From: JAGQOZ01 sp041399205
GTDB taxonomy: Bacteria; Planctomycetota; Planctomycetia; Pirellulales; Pirellulaceae
NCBI GenBank assembly: GCA_041399205.1
Contig: JAWKTK010000009.1
Coordinates: forward strand, 62,001-126,000
Reading direction: 5' to 3'
DNA length: 64,000 nt
Positions 49,228 to 59,900 of the stretch are shown here, piece by piece (position 1 is the first letter of the stretch; the number at the start of each line of letters is the position of its first letter). Below the pieces are notes generated by a model that did not search any database, was not told the origin of the DNA, and saw only the letters and a list, made by a program, of their open reading frames with translations. Made by a program: the position numbers and the translations under genes.

Positions 49228-49971
49228 CTACCTGGAAGGTTCCAGTATCAGTGTTCCTTCTTGGCAGCGAATCGATTCGAGCTTGGGGAATCGAGTGCCG
49301 GTTTTTTGCGAATGGACAATCAAGTGCGGAGGATTCGCGTGATGGTGAAACGTCAGGTTATCGTCTGACAGAGACCAATCGTTCGGCAGCAGACTCAGCA
49401 ATGTGTTCACGGGCAGTCGTAGACGGCCGAGATACGCTTTTCGCAGTTCTAGTTTCAAATTGCCGTCATCAGTGGTGCCAGGATGGATCGTGGCCGCAAA
49501 GAAGAACGACTTAGAGGCTTGCAAGTGGATGCGACCAACCAAACTTAATTCGTTGTCCAACACTTTCAGCCGAACTTTGTCGCCGTCCTGGCCCTTTTGA
49601 TCCGACTGGGAAAGAATCATGTTGATTCGGTTTTGGCTGAATGCAATATTGCCGTCTTGGTCGACCAGTCCGTTTTGGCGAACCGTCGTTTCCAGGTTGT
49701 TCAGCGCGGAAGCTACCACCAGCGTATCAAATTTACTTCGAATTGGCTTTGGGTTCGTTTTCATCTGACAGGCCATGAAGTACTGTTCAAGCTGCTGTAG
49801 GTCGTCGGTCAGCTCCTGAAAATCTTCTTTGGAATACGACTGGCTCATCAAGTCGGCGCTGTTCGCTGGTGGTCGAGTGGCCAGCCACAAGCATGCCACG
49901 ATGGTCACAATGCCGACGCCGACCAAGGCCATGCACGTCAAAATACTGCGAACGATAAGTTTGCCAATCAT
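49228..49971 (-). CDS. Membrane-anchored hypothetical protein
   Basis: I do not recognise this 247-residue protein. The start at 49971 is chosen because it opens directly onto a single N-terminal membrane helix (IGKLIVRSILTCMALVGVGI); the frame is open upstream. The extracytoplasmic part is mixed alpha/beta with segments such as ELSLVGRIHLQASKSFFFAATIHPG. Its general layout (one helix, then a beta-rich domain) recalls YpmS/DUF2140-type proteins, but I would not assign that. It is divergent from the selenoprotein-like gene at 50182. Confidence 0.6.
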   Translation of the reverse strand: MIGKLIVRSILTCMALVGVGIVTIVACLWLATRPPANSADLMSQSYSKEDFQELTDDLQQLEQYFMACQMKTNPKPIRSKFDTLVVASALNNLETTVRQNGLVDQDGNIAFSQNRINMILSQSDQKGQDGDKVRLKVLDNELSLVGRIHLQASKSFFFAATIHPGTTDDGNLKLELRKAYLGRLRLPVNTLLSLLPNDWSLSDDNLTFHHHANPPHLIVHSQKTGTRFPKLESIRCQEGTLILEPSR

Positions 49972-50181
49972 GTAGAGCTGTCCTGGCGACTGTGGTAGAT
50001 TCAGGCGAATGAAGCTGAACGAACAAAAGGCGTCTTCCTTAATCGTAGGTTGCTGTTCATGTGAATGCAGGTTGATTTCCTTCAACACGATGTGACTTTG
50101 CGTCACGGAAACAATTCGCTGAAACCCGGCGATTGTGGAATTGGACGTCGGTGAAATTCGAATGGGACAGGAGTGTGGCGT

Positions 50182-51498
50182 ATGCGAATCGGATTACATT
50201 GGATTATCGCGTTTGCGGTTTTCGGCGGCGTGGCGAAATTTGACAATCGAAGCGTGGTTGCTCAGGAGAATCCGAACCCAGCCACGCAGTCCTATCAGGA
50301 ATGGTTAAAGGATACGAACTTGGATCCTCGCTGGATCTATGACGATGTCGAGTTGGCCAAGACGAATGCCGCGAAGTTTGACAAACCGATCTTGGCGGTG
50401 TTTCGCTGAGTGATGTGACATGCCTGTGAAGGCTTTGACGAGCAGGTTGCTCGTAATGACAAACAGTTGGCACCGCTGTTGGACCAATTCGTCTGCGTGC
50501 GAATTGTAAAAATGCAGGGCGTTGATCTAGCTCAATTTCAATTCGATTACGATCTGACATGGTCCGCCATTATGTTGGATTCCGCAGGAACCGTGTTGGC
50601 TCGTTATGGTGGCCGGTCTGCCGATGGTCCGATGTCGGTCAATTCGATTGACGGTTTTCGTCGCACAATGCAACGAGTTTTAGACGTGTATCCGCAACGG
50701 ACCGAACACGCGGATTGGTTCGCCGCCAAGAAAGGACCGAAACCGGCGTATGAACGTCCAGAACAGATGCAGGTAGAAGTTATTCGTAACGCACTAAACG
50801 CGGGAAATAACAATAAGGCTTGCATTCATTGCCACAATATCCATGACGCGCAGCATCAATTGGCTGAAGCCAATGGTGCGTATGATCCCCAAAAAGTCTG
50901 GAAGTATCCGCCCACGCAGAATCTAGGTTTCACTTTGGATGTGAACGAAGGAACTCGAGTGACCGCGGTGGAAACAGGATCGCTGGCAGACCGAGCGGAC
51001 TTGCAAGTAGGTGACAATTTGGTGTCAGCCAATGGACAGCGATTGCTTTCGCTGGCGGACGTGCAATTCGTGCTGCATTTTCTGCCCGAACCGGCGACGC
51101 TGTCGCTGAACGTGGACCGCGCTGGTTCGCAGCGAACTCTGACGTTGGAACTGCCCAACGGTTGGCGCCGCAGTGACATTTCGTGGCGAGTCTCCATGTA
51201 CGGCATGTATCCTCGGCCGGGTCTGTGGATTGACACGCTTCCGGCGGGCCAAAGGGCTTCGCTACGTCTGCCAGAGGATCAGTTAGCTGTGATCGTAAAA
51301 GGACTGTTTGGCGAAGCGGTCCGCAAGAGTGACCTCAAGAAGAACGACGTGATTGTGAATCTGGACGGAAAGTCTCATGCGATGACGCCTGGTCAATTTC
51401 ACGAACAAATCCGCTTGAAGCACTTTCAGCGAGGCAGCGTGATGCAGCTGGAAATATTGCGAGACGGAAAGAGGCGAAACATCGACGTGCAGTTTTAG
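50182..51498 (+). CDS. Predicted selenoprotein: thioredoxin-like / c-haem / PDZ protein with two in-frame TGA codons (UxxU)
   Basis: This 438-residue exported protein (signal IGLHWIIAFAVFGGVAKF) has a thioredoxin-like domain (about 45-160). Its active loop reads KPILAVFR-TGA-VM-TGA-HACEGFDEQV, with TGA at codon 76 (50407-50409) and codon 79 (50416-50418). The frame continues unbroken to TAG at 51496-51498. Similar planctomycete proteins, as I recall them, have cysteines at these places (RCVPC-x-AC). Sec-x-x-Sec followed by C82 is therefore the best reading. A single c-type haem site CIHCH (C214, C217, H218) follows, then two PDZ domains (about 245-320 and 360-430). The ATG at 50182 has GGAG about 8 bp upstream. 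It lies upstream of the DUF1592/DUF1552 pair. It may be a redox protein handling electrons or thiol oxidants outside the membrane. Confidence 0.82.
50422..50453 (+). promoter_or_regulatory. Candidate bacterial SECIS hairpins of the thioredoxin/PDZ gene
   Basis: GCCT-GTGA-AGGC (50422-50433) has its loop 16 nt after the first TGA. CGAGCA-GGT-TGCTCG (50439-50453, 6 bp) has its loop 26 nt after the second TGA and 35 nt after the first. Both loops begin with G, and all spacings fall in the 16-37 nt range described for bacterial SECIS elements. Confidence 0.65.
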
Positions 51499-51622
51499 CG
51501 GTAGCGGCGGTACCCAAATTGAGCCATGTTCGAAACGCAGCGCCGTTGGTACAATGAGAGGCCCTCCCGAACGGCACGAACCAGTGCCATTCGCCACGCC
51601 CACCTAACCAATTTGCCTCGTT

Positions 51623-53567
51623 ATGTTTTCGAATTCTTTCCAATGTCGTTCGATGGCGACTATTTCGTTTTTGCTTCTTGCGTATCCTCTTGCATTGCTG
51701 AAGGCGGATGACGACGCGCATCTGTCGGACGAATCTGCCGTTACGTTCGTCCAGCAGTACTGTTTGGATTGCCACGACGGTGAATCGGCAGAAGGCGGAT
51801 TTGATGTGGCTTCATTTGCCGGGTTCGCTTCGCTGGATGCGTCGTCCTATGCGATGTGGGACACGATGATTCGTCGAGTGCGAGATAGTGAAATGCCGCC
51901 GTTGGAGCACGATGTGCAACCCGCGGCCGAAGAACGAACCGCGTTTGTCGAATGGATGCGATCATCGCTGCATACCATTATTTGTGATGACGGGATTTCA
52001 GCAGGTCCGCCTACCATTCGGCGTTTGAATCGCGATGAATACGGCAATACAATCCGAGATCTCTTGGGGATTCATGTCAACGCGGCGCATGCGTTGCCCG
52101 CCGATGGAGCGGGTGGCGAAGGTTTCGACAACGCGGCGGAAACATTGTTCATTTCTCCCATTCATGCGGAAAAATATTTGGATGCCGCCAAGATGGCGGC
52201 TCGAACACGCCTTCAAAGATCCTCGTGGCCGACGCCATGTTTTGCCAGTTCAGCCTGATGCAGAACAAGACGTGCAACAAGCGGCGGCGGCTTCGTTGCG
52301 AACCTTTTTGCCTCGAGCGTTTCGTCGTCCGGTGACCGATCAAGAGATTGACGAATACTTGTCACTGTTTCAGGTTGCGTATCAGGAAGACGGTTCGTTC
52401 GAACAGGCCATCCAGTATGCGTTGCAAGGCGTCTTGTTGTCGCCCAAGTTCTTGTTTCGCTGGGAAACGCCGCCGCGTTCGCCAGAAATGGTGCCGCTTG
52501 ATGATTTTGAACTCGCGTCACGTTTATCTTATTTCTTGTGGGCGTCCATGCCGGACGATCGTTTGTTGGAACTGGCAGGTAAGGGCGAACTTTCACAAGA
52601 CGATGTTCTTCGCGCCGAAGTATTGCGAATGTTGGGCGTGGCGAAGAATCCAAACGAGCAAGAGCGAATTCCAAACTGCCGACTTCGCTCAAAGCTTTAC
52701 CGAACAATGGCTGGGAACGCGAGCACTCGGACGAGAATTCAAGCCAGACCCTAGTGTGGCCCGACGATATGATTCGGAATTAGAAGGCGGGATGAAATAC
52801 GAACCGGTTTTCTTTTCGAAGATGTGATTTCCAACAATGAGTCGTTGTTGAATTTTATCGATTCCGATTTCACGTACGCCAATCGCCGACTGGCCAGACA
52901 TTACCGCATTGAAGGTGAATTTCGCGAACAACCTCGGCGCACCGATCTGCCGGCGGATAGTCATCGTGGAGGATTATTGGGGATGAGTGCGGTGTTGGCC
53001 GTTTCTTCGTATCCGCATCGCACGAGCCCGGTGTTACGAGGTAAATGGGTGCTGGAAAATCTGCTGGGCACGCCGCCTCCGGCACCTCCGCCGGGCGTTC
53101 CGCCGTTGAACGAAAAGCAGGATGGCGATTCTCCGCAGACGTTACGCGAAATTCTGGAAAAGCATCGCCAAGACGCCACATGTGCGACGTGCCACGATCA
53201 TATTGATCCGCTGGGATTTGGTTTGGAGAATTTTGATGTGCTGGGACGCTGGCGGAGCGAAGTGGATGGCCAGCCAATTGATGCAGCGGGACAACTTTCG
53301 GACGGAACCAAATTCAACGGGCCAGACGAATTGCGAAAAATATTGCTGGATCGAAAAGATTTGTTTATTCGCAATCTGACTGCCAAACTGATGGGGTTTG
53401 CTTTGGGACGAGGCCTCTTGCCGGCCGATTATTGTGCGGTGGATGAAATTGCGGATGACGTTAGAAAACAAGATTATCAAGCACATTCGTTGATTTTGGG
53501 AATCGTCAACAGTGTGCCGTTTCGCTACAAACAAGACGGGACGCACGATGCCATTCGACAAGAATAG
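51623..53567 (+). CDS. DUF1592/DUF1588/DUF1585 planctomycete cytochrome-type protein, frame-disrupted
   Basis: This is a large exported protein of the PSD/PSCyt architecture. The N-terminus has a signal peptide (MATISFLLLAYPLALLKA; the start may be 51623 or 51653) and CLDCHDG, a CxxCH haem site. Then come TIRRLNRDEYGNTIRDLLG (DUF1587), FLPRAFRRPVTDQEIDEYL (DUF1595), DDFELASRLSYFLWASMPDD (DUF1592), TYANRRLARHY with RGKWVLENLLGTPPPAPPP (DUF1588), ATCATCHDHIDPLGFGLENFD (second CxxCH), and RNLTAKLMGFALGRGL (DUF1585). Frame changes near 52205, 52660 and 52825 split it. It is 40 bp before the DUF1552 partner, a standard pair in this phylum. Confidence 0.88.
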
Positions 53568-53606
53568 GCGATGCAGACAAATGGATATTAAACGAGGAAT
53601 CGGGTT

Positions 53607-54977
53607 ATGAATTCGAAAGCAAAATCGACGGTTCGCCGCAATGTCGCTTCCTTTGGAACGCTATCGCGACGAAGGCTGCTGCAAGGCGCCGCGCGGCGTT
53701 GGCGCACCGTGGCTGGAAGGGATGGGACAGCACGTTTTGGCTTCTGAACCAGAACGCCCGATCACTCGATTCGCAGCGTTGTTCATGCCCAATGGAGTTC
53801 GTTCGGATAAGTGGACGCCGGAAGGACAGGGAGTGACTATACGTTGTCACCTACGTTGATGCCGTTACAGGATTTCCGAGATGACCTTTTGGTGTTGACC
53901 AATTTATGGAATCAGGCCAGCAATGTAGGCGATGGCCATTACGTCAAAACATCGGGATTCTTGACGTGTACTACCATCAACAAGTCTTTGGGAATCGATC
54001 TGAACTGCAACGGCGTTTCCATGGACCAAGTGGCGGCTGGCCTGGTGGCTCATCAAACGCCCATTCCTTCCTTGGAGCTGGGGATTGATCCGGTCAGCAT
54101 CGGAGTGGACACCAACGTCGGGTATACTCGAGTTTACGGTTCCCATATTGCTTGGGCCGGACCGACCAGCCCGCTGGCCAAAGAGATTAATCCTCGTTTG
54201 GTGTTTGAACGCTTGTTTCGCGCCAGCAAACCTCGGTCTGGCTCCAGCCAAGCGGACCGCCGCTTGTTAGATCGAGTATTGGATGACGCCAAACAGCTGC
54301 ATCAACAGTTGGGTTCGGCCGATCGGCAGCGGATGGACGAATATCTGCAATCCGTGCGCACGTTAGAACAGCGTTTAGAGCGAACCGAACAAGCGGCCGT
54401 ACCGTGGCAACCGAAAGCACCCCTGGATGTCGCATCGGAACCGCCTGAAGAAGCACCCGATCAGCACGAACAACACGTCCAGTTGATGATGGACATGATT
54501 GCGTTGGCGTTTCAAACCGATTCGACTCGAGTCTGTACGTTTATGTTCGGCAATGCGGTCAGCGGCCGGAATTTTTCGTTCTTGGACGGAGTCAAAGGTG
54601 GGCATCATGATACTTCGCATCACCAAAATGACGAAGACAAGCTGCGGCAATATCAAGTGATCAATCAGTGGCATGTGCAGCAGTACGCCTACTTACTGCA
54701 GAAACTCAAAGACATGCCGGAAGGTGACGCGACGGTGTTGGATCATTCGATGATCTTGTTTGGTTCGGGGCTACGAGACGGCAATAGCCATAGTCCTCAT
54801 AATCTGCCAATCTTGGTTGCCGGAAAAGCGAACGGTCGACTGGCGACAGGCCAGCATTTGACCTATGATCGCGACACACCGTTGGCCAATCTGTACCTGA
54901 GCATGTTAGATGCGTTCGGTTGCAGCGAAGTGCGATTTGCCGACAGCACTCAGCGACTGCCCGGCGTATTGGCATAG
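53607..54977 (+). CDS. DUF1552 protein, twin-arginine exported, frame-disrupted
   Basis: This is the partner of the DUF1592 protein. The ATG at 53607 (with CGAGGA upstream) opens a twin-arginine signal (LSRRRLLQGA). The frame changes near 53690 and again near 53830. From there a clean frame shows SPTLMPLQDFRDDLLVLTNL, GPTSPLAKEINPRLVFERLF, a coiled region DEYLQSVRTLEQRLERTE, and IMFGSG-type ending SMILFGSGLRDGNSHSPHNL and LPILVAGKANGRL. It is sulfatase-fold related and its reaction is unknown. It is followed by a REP-like element and the ArsC-like selenoprotein gene. Confidence 0.88.
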
Positions 54978-55045
54978 TGGTTTTGGATTAAATGCGGGTT
55001 GGTCAAACTGGCGAAGCGTACCTAATTGGACAGCAAGATTGGTTA

Positions 55046-55103
55046 GTAGTCCCGCCTTTAGGCGGATTGGTTTTACTGGATTTCCGCCTAAAGGCGGGAC
55101 TAC
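55046..55103. repeat. REP-like palindromic element, copy 2
   Basis: The left arm GTAGTCCCGCCTTTAGGCGG and the right arm CCGCCTAAAGGCGGGACTAC are exact reverse complements. They are separated by an AT-rich centre and match the element at 35824-35885. It lies between the DUF1552 stop and the ArsC-like gene. Confidence 0.85.
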
Positions 55104-55190
55104 GAACGACCTACGCTGGCAGAAAGCGTCAATGTGGCTGTCCATCTAACGTCTATAGGTTATTGAATTTGAACAAACAAGGAATCTCAA

Positions 55191-55541
55191 ATGGCAAAGA
55201 AGATTGATTGGAGCTACCACCGACCTGGCTGAAAGACCTGCGGCAAAACGCAAGAGTATCTTGCGGAGGCAGGCGTCACGGTGGCGGAAGAAGTGAATGC
55301 CAAAAAGGATACTAAAGACGCGGGTGACGCGTTGGCTTTGGCTAAAACGGTGAAGGAAATCTACGCGGCCAAAGGAAAGAAGATTGTGCATTTTGATCTC
55401 AAAAAAGATGCCCCGGACGACGAAGCGTTAAAGAAGATCATGTTGGGTCCGACCGGCAATTTACGAGCTCCAACGCTACGAATTGGCAAGGTCTTGCTGA
55501 TTGGATTTGATCAAGACACGTACGACCAGGTGCTGGGGTAA
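55191..55541 (+). CDS. Predicted selenoprotein: ArsC/thioredoxin-fold protein with in-frame TGA (UxxC)
   Basis: This 116-residue soluble protein has AAGGA 9 bp before the ATG. It begins KIDWSYHRPG-TGA-KTCGKTQEYL, so codon 14 (55230-55232) is TGA where the first cysteine of a CxxC redox site belongs, and C17 is the second. The same frame continues to TAA with an ArsC/Spx-like body: a helix, acidic segments, and GNLRAPTLRIGKVLLIGF with the cis-Pro-type loop of thioredoxin folds. Selenocysteine fits, since a single Sec in UxxC is common among bacterial redox selenoproteins. A two-part hairpin follows the TGA. It could be a reductase for arsenate-like, peroxide or thiol substrates. Without the recoding, the start codon would have only 13 codons before a stop. 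Confidence 0.85.
55237..55273 (+). promoter_or_regulatory. Candidate bacterial SECIS hairpin of the ArsC-like gene
   Basis: The outer stem is CCTGC (55237-55241) with GCAGG (55269-55273). The inner stem is CGCAAG (55249-55254) with CTTGCG (55260-55265), and the apical loop is AGTAT. The loop starts 22 nt after the TGA and has G at its second position, matching the bacterial SECIS pattern. This is the best of the three. Confidence 0.75.
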
Positions 55542-56200
55542 GCCGGTAAGCCGCAGAGGCGCGAACGCGTGTCGACCTCGGCGACATCAATTATTCGCTC
55601 GCCAATTTGCTGAAGAAACGGTTTCGCCATGACACGCGATGGCGAGCCTTCTTTGGAAGACTCGGCGCGACCAGCGCCGCCATTCAGCAAACTGAACGCG
55701 ACCATCTTCTGCCACCTCGCCGCACGACGACGTGTCGATTCATGGAATTCGGACGTCTGATCGACTGGGCTCAGATCAGGCGATCGCACGTCATTTGGTT
55801 CAGACAAGTGGTCGCAGTTTGCTCGGATTTTGGAAGAGCTGGGCTGGCTGAAAGGGTTTTAAAGCTAACTTGCGACGGTGGCGGCCATAGCGAATGCTGA
55901 TTGGCGAAGTGCTGGCCATGGCCAAACGGCAAAGTGTTTTTATCGGCGCGACCGCGTAGATACGACAACGGTTGTCAGCATGTGGCGAGGAAGTAGATGA
56001 CGAAGACGAGGCCACCGAATTTCGCGAACAGATTGTGGCGTGCCACGCAGAAAACGAATCAAGCTCGACCGCCCCGACCTGCGTTTTCTCGGCAGCACGG
56101 AAGTGCTCGAATCGGGTTTCGGCTCTTTTCGCCCAAAACGGCGGCGATACTGGATGAATCGCCCGAGCCAAATTTCGCATTTTTTGCCTTAAACTGCGGC
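55542..56200 (+). pseudogene. Probable transposase remnant
   Basis: No intact frame covers this stretch. Short coding-like pieces on the + strand appear in several frames: SKLNATIFCHLAARRRVDSW, DKWSQFARILEELGWLKGF, and LRFLGSTEVLESGFGSFRPK. The last resembles the GSTEVLES-FGK motif near the end of some DDE transposases. I read it as a decayed insertion sequence. No terminal inverted repeats were found by eye. Confidence 0.3.
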
Positions 56201-56317
56201 CACAATTACAGTTAAGTAAGAACCATTTTGGGCAAACTTGCAGTCACGACTCCGATTTTTCAAAAAAATTGTGGCGGACGGCGGGACGCGATTGGGATAT
56301 TCGACCGGGAACACAAC

Positions 56318-56929
56318 ATGACAAATTCGGACGGACGCAATGGGACAAGCCTTTCGGACCGGTCGTTGCTGCGCCGTTTTCAAGCGGGCGAACATGACGC
56401 GGCCACTCAGTTGTACCTGCGGTACGCGTCTAGACTGTTGGCGTTGGCCGATTCGCATACTTCGAAAGCGTTGGCTTCTCGGTTTGATGCGGAAGACGTT
56501 GTGCAGTCGGTGTTTCGCACGTTTTTTCGCCGAGCGTCTGCGGGATTGTACGAAGTTCCACCCGGCGACGAACTGTGGCAACTGTTCCTGGTCATTGCCT
56601 TGAACAAAGTGCGGTCGCTGAGCACATTCCACCACGCAAAAAAACGTAGCGCTGCCAAAACAACTTTAACAGAAGATACTGCCTGCCAGTTCCTGGCGGC
56701 CGACCAACAGCCTGCTCAGATTTTGAAAATGGTGATTGAAGACACAATTCGTCTACTGCCGGAAACGGAACAGCACATGATTCAACTTCGCATTGCTGGA
56801 TTCGACGTGCAACAGATTGCGGACCAAACCAAGCGGTCCAAGCGCACGGTGGAACGAGTGCTCCAGCGGTTTCGTCACGAATTGGCCTTGCAGATCGACG
56901 ATGCGTCTAGCGAGGATCAAAGCGTATGA
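56318..56929 (+). CDS. ECF RNA polymerase sigma factor
   Basis: This 203-residue sigma-70-family factor has region 2 in SLSDRSLLRRFQAGEHDAATQ and SRFDAEDVVQSVFRTFFRR. Region 4 is in LLPETEQHMIQLRIAGFDVQ and RSKRTVERVLQRFRHEL. The start at 56318 is chosen for length; the frame is open upstream. The protein is of the planctomycete ECF type that lacks a classical anti-sigma gene and is instead followed by a Ser/Thr kinase. The stop overlaps the kinase ATG (ATGA), so the kinase is its likely regulator. Confidence 0.92.
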   Translation: MTNSDGRNGTSLSDRSLLRRFQAGEHDAATQLYLRYASRLLALADSHTSKALASRFDAEDVVQSVFRTFFRRASAGLYEVPPGDELWQLFLVIALNKVRSLSTFHHAKKRSAAKTTLTEDTACQFLAADQQPAQILKMVIEDTIRLLPETEQHMIQLRIAGFDVQQIADQTKRSKRTVERVLQRFRHELALQIDDASSEDQSV

Positions 56930-59900
56930 TCCAGCTGGCACCGAGTAGTCGTCGCGTTGACGAATTCATCGAAGCATTTGAAGCGGCGTTGGAATTCCAG
57001 ACTGACCAAGACTGGACATCGTTTTTGCCCGACCCCAGTGATCCTGACTTCAAGGCAGCGGCGGTGGAATTGATGCGAGTGGACTTGGAACATCATTGGT
57101 TGGACAATGACCAACGTTCGCTGGCCAATTATCGCCAGCGTCTTCCCGAATTGTTTGCGGATCCTGAAATCCTAGGACAATTGGCGTACGAAGAATATCG
57201 TCTTCGCAAAGCGCAAGGCGAAGCGATTTCGCCAGACGAATATGCCAAACGGTATCGGCTGGACGTGTCGAGTTGGCCTCGCGGCGAAGACACTTCGCTG
57301 GACAGCGGCACGGTCACTCGCAGCCTTTTTCATCCCGATTCGTCCGCCACGTCACGCCCAGCGGATTCTCAGTTTCCCACTTGCGGTCAGACGATTGGTT
57401 CGTTCCAACTGGTTCAGCAGATTGGCGAAGGCGCGTTTGCCAAAGTCTTTTTGGCTCGGCAAACCGATCTGGCAGAACGTCATGTCGTCTTGAAAGTAAC
57501 CTCGATTCCAACCCACGAATCCGACCGGTTGGCTCGGCTTCAGCATTCGCACATTGTCCCGGTCTATTCGGTCCATCGTCACGGTGCGTTTCATGTGGTA
57601 TGCATGCCGTGGCTGGGTAACACTACATTGGCGGATGTGATCGTTCGCCGCCAACAATACTCCGAATTCCCGCTGAACGATCAGTTGTTTTCGCTGGCCA
57701 TCGCAGATGCCGCCGAACGCACGGCCGACGTTTCTTCAGCGGCACGAACGGGAATCGTTCACGCTGAACATGGCAGTGCGAACAAGACGTATGTCCAGCG
57801 TTGCATCGAATTGGCGTTGCAAGTTGCCGAAGCGCTGCACCATTCGCACCAGCAGCAAATCATTCACAGTGACATCAAACCCGCCAATGTGTTGCTGGCG
57901 GATGATGGTCGAGCCATGCTGTTGGACTTCAACACCTCTAAGGACGTTCGTTCGCAAAGTTTGGATCAGATCATCGGCGGTTCCCTACCTTACATGGCCC
58001 CCGAACATTTGCAAGCGTATGAAACGGGCGCCCAGATCACTCGGCAATGTGACGTCTATTCCTTTGGCGTTTTGCTGTTGGAATTATTGACCGGACGACG
58101 TCCCCAATCATTCACAAATCAGTGGCAACCGACTGCCGTTCCCCAGCCCGCGTCATCCGCCCGAAATACAGAATCCCAGTTGCCTGCCGACATCGCATCG
58201 ATCATTGACAAATGCTTGTCACCGGACGTGCGACAACGTTACGCTTCGATGGCCGAAGTCTGCGAAGATCTCCGCCGCCACTTGACGCACCGCCCACTTC
58301 GACACGCGCCGAATCGATCGTGGCTGGAACGCTGCCAAAAATGGCAACGCCGACATTCTCGCGTGGCTTCGCTTACCACATTAGCAGCCGTAGCGTTGAT
58401 CTGCGCGAGTTTGGCCATATGGCAGACGGTGACCCATCGTCGTCACAGGGCAACGGCACAAGCCCAGCAGACGCTGGACGAACTTCAGTCTCACGTGCAG
58501 CAGTTGCGACTGACTGCCACTGTTCCAGCAGCCAATTCGGATTCATCAAAGCTGAAATTGCCGACGTTTGATAAGTGGTTAGTTCGCCTTCACATGGACG
58601 ACGATTTTGCCAGCATCGCCTGCGATCATTCGAACCGAACCACCGTCGATCCGTTGCATGAATGGCAGGCATTGCTGTCCGCAGACGAACAAACCACATT
58701 GCGTCAGTCGGCTGTCGAATTGGCGTATTTCGCAGCGCTGCGTCATCTCCGAATTGCTCGAGCAGACCATTCGACCGCGTCGCTGGCCACCGCCGAACGC
58801 TGGAACCGTTTGGCGCAAGTGCTGCAGCGCGATGCAGCCGAAAGTCAGCGACAAGCGATCGCGTATCAAGCCAACGCATTGCGTTCGCTTCGCGCAGCTG
58901 GGAATCGCAACGATTCGGTTACAGAAACAACGGATTACGCAATCGCCACGCATTTGCCGCCGCAAGGTTCTGCCAGCGACCTGTTACTGGCCGTGGAATG
59001 GATTGTTCAAGGTCAGCCTCACGCAGCGTTGGAAATTCTTACGCGACACGTCGATCAAACGCCGCAGGATGTCACCGTCAAATTGCTGCTGGCGGACTGT
59101 TTGCTTTCTGTCGGGCAAGCGGCGCAGGCACTGGCGTGGTATGACACGTGTGTGGCACTGCAACCCGATAACGCTGAGATACGATTTCATCGAGGTGTCG
59201 GACGGTTGACGGCCAAGGAATATTCTGCCGCGATACAAGACTTTAACGAAGCGTTACGCATGCAACCGGATCATCTGTCGGCGTTACTCAATCGAGCGAT
59301 CGCGGAACTACGCCAACAAGATTATCAAGCGGCCGTGGACGATTTTACCGAATCGTTAGAGCGAGGTGCAACGCAGAGTCGCATCTTTTTTTTGCGGTCG
59401 GAAGCGTGGGCGGGATTGGGCGATGCAGATTCGGCACGACGTGACTATCAACTGGGCTTAGAAACTACGCCCGTTGATGCAGACAGTTGTGTGGTACGAG
59501 GCCTGGCGATCTTGCGACGCGATCCAGACGAAGCGCTTTCCTTTTTTCAGAAAGCGGTTTGCTTGGATCCCCATTCGCATGCCGCCTGGCGCAACATGGC
59601 ATCGGTGTTGGCGGAATATCAACGAGATACGCAAGCGGGAGTGCGTATGCTTTCGGAAATGATCCAGCGATTTGGTCAGCGACCGGACGACGTTATGGCT
59701 CGAGCTGTACTGTACGCTCGCTTGGGCAACGGCAACGCCGCGATTGCGGATGTACAGCAAGTACTCAGCGGCGAAGCGAACGGCAAAAACTTTTTCCAAG
59801 CCGCATGCGTTTATGCCTTACTTGCGAATGACACGAATAAATACCATTCGCATGCCATTCAACATTTAGGGCAAGCGTTCGCGGCAGATCTGAGTTGGCT

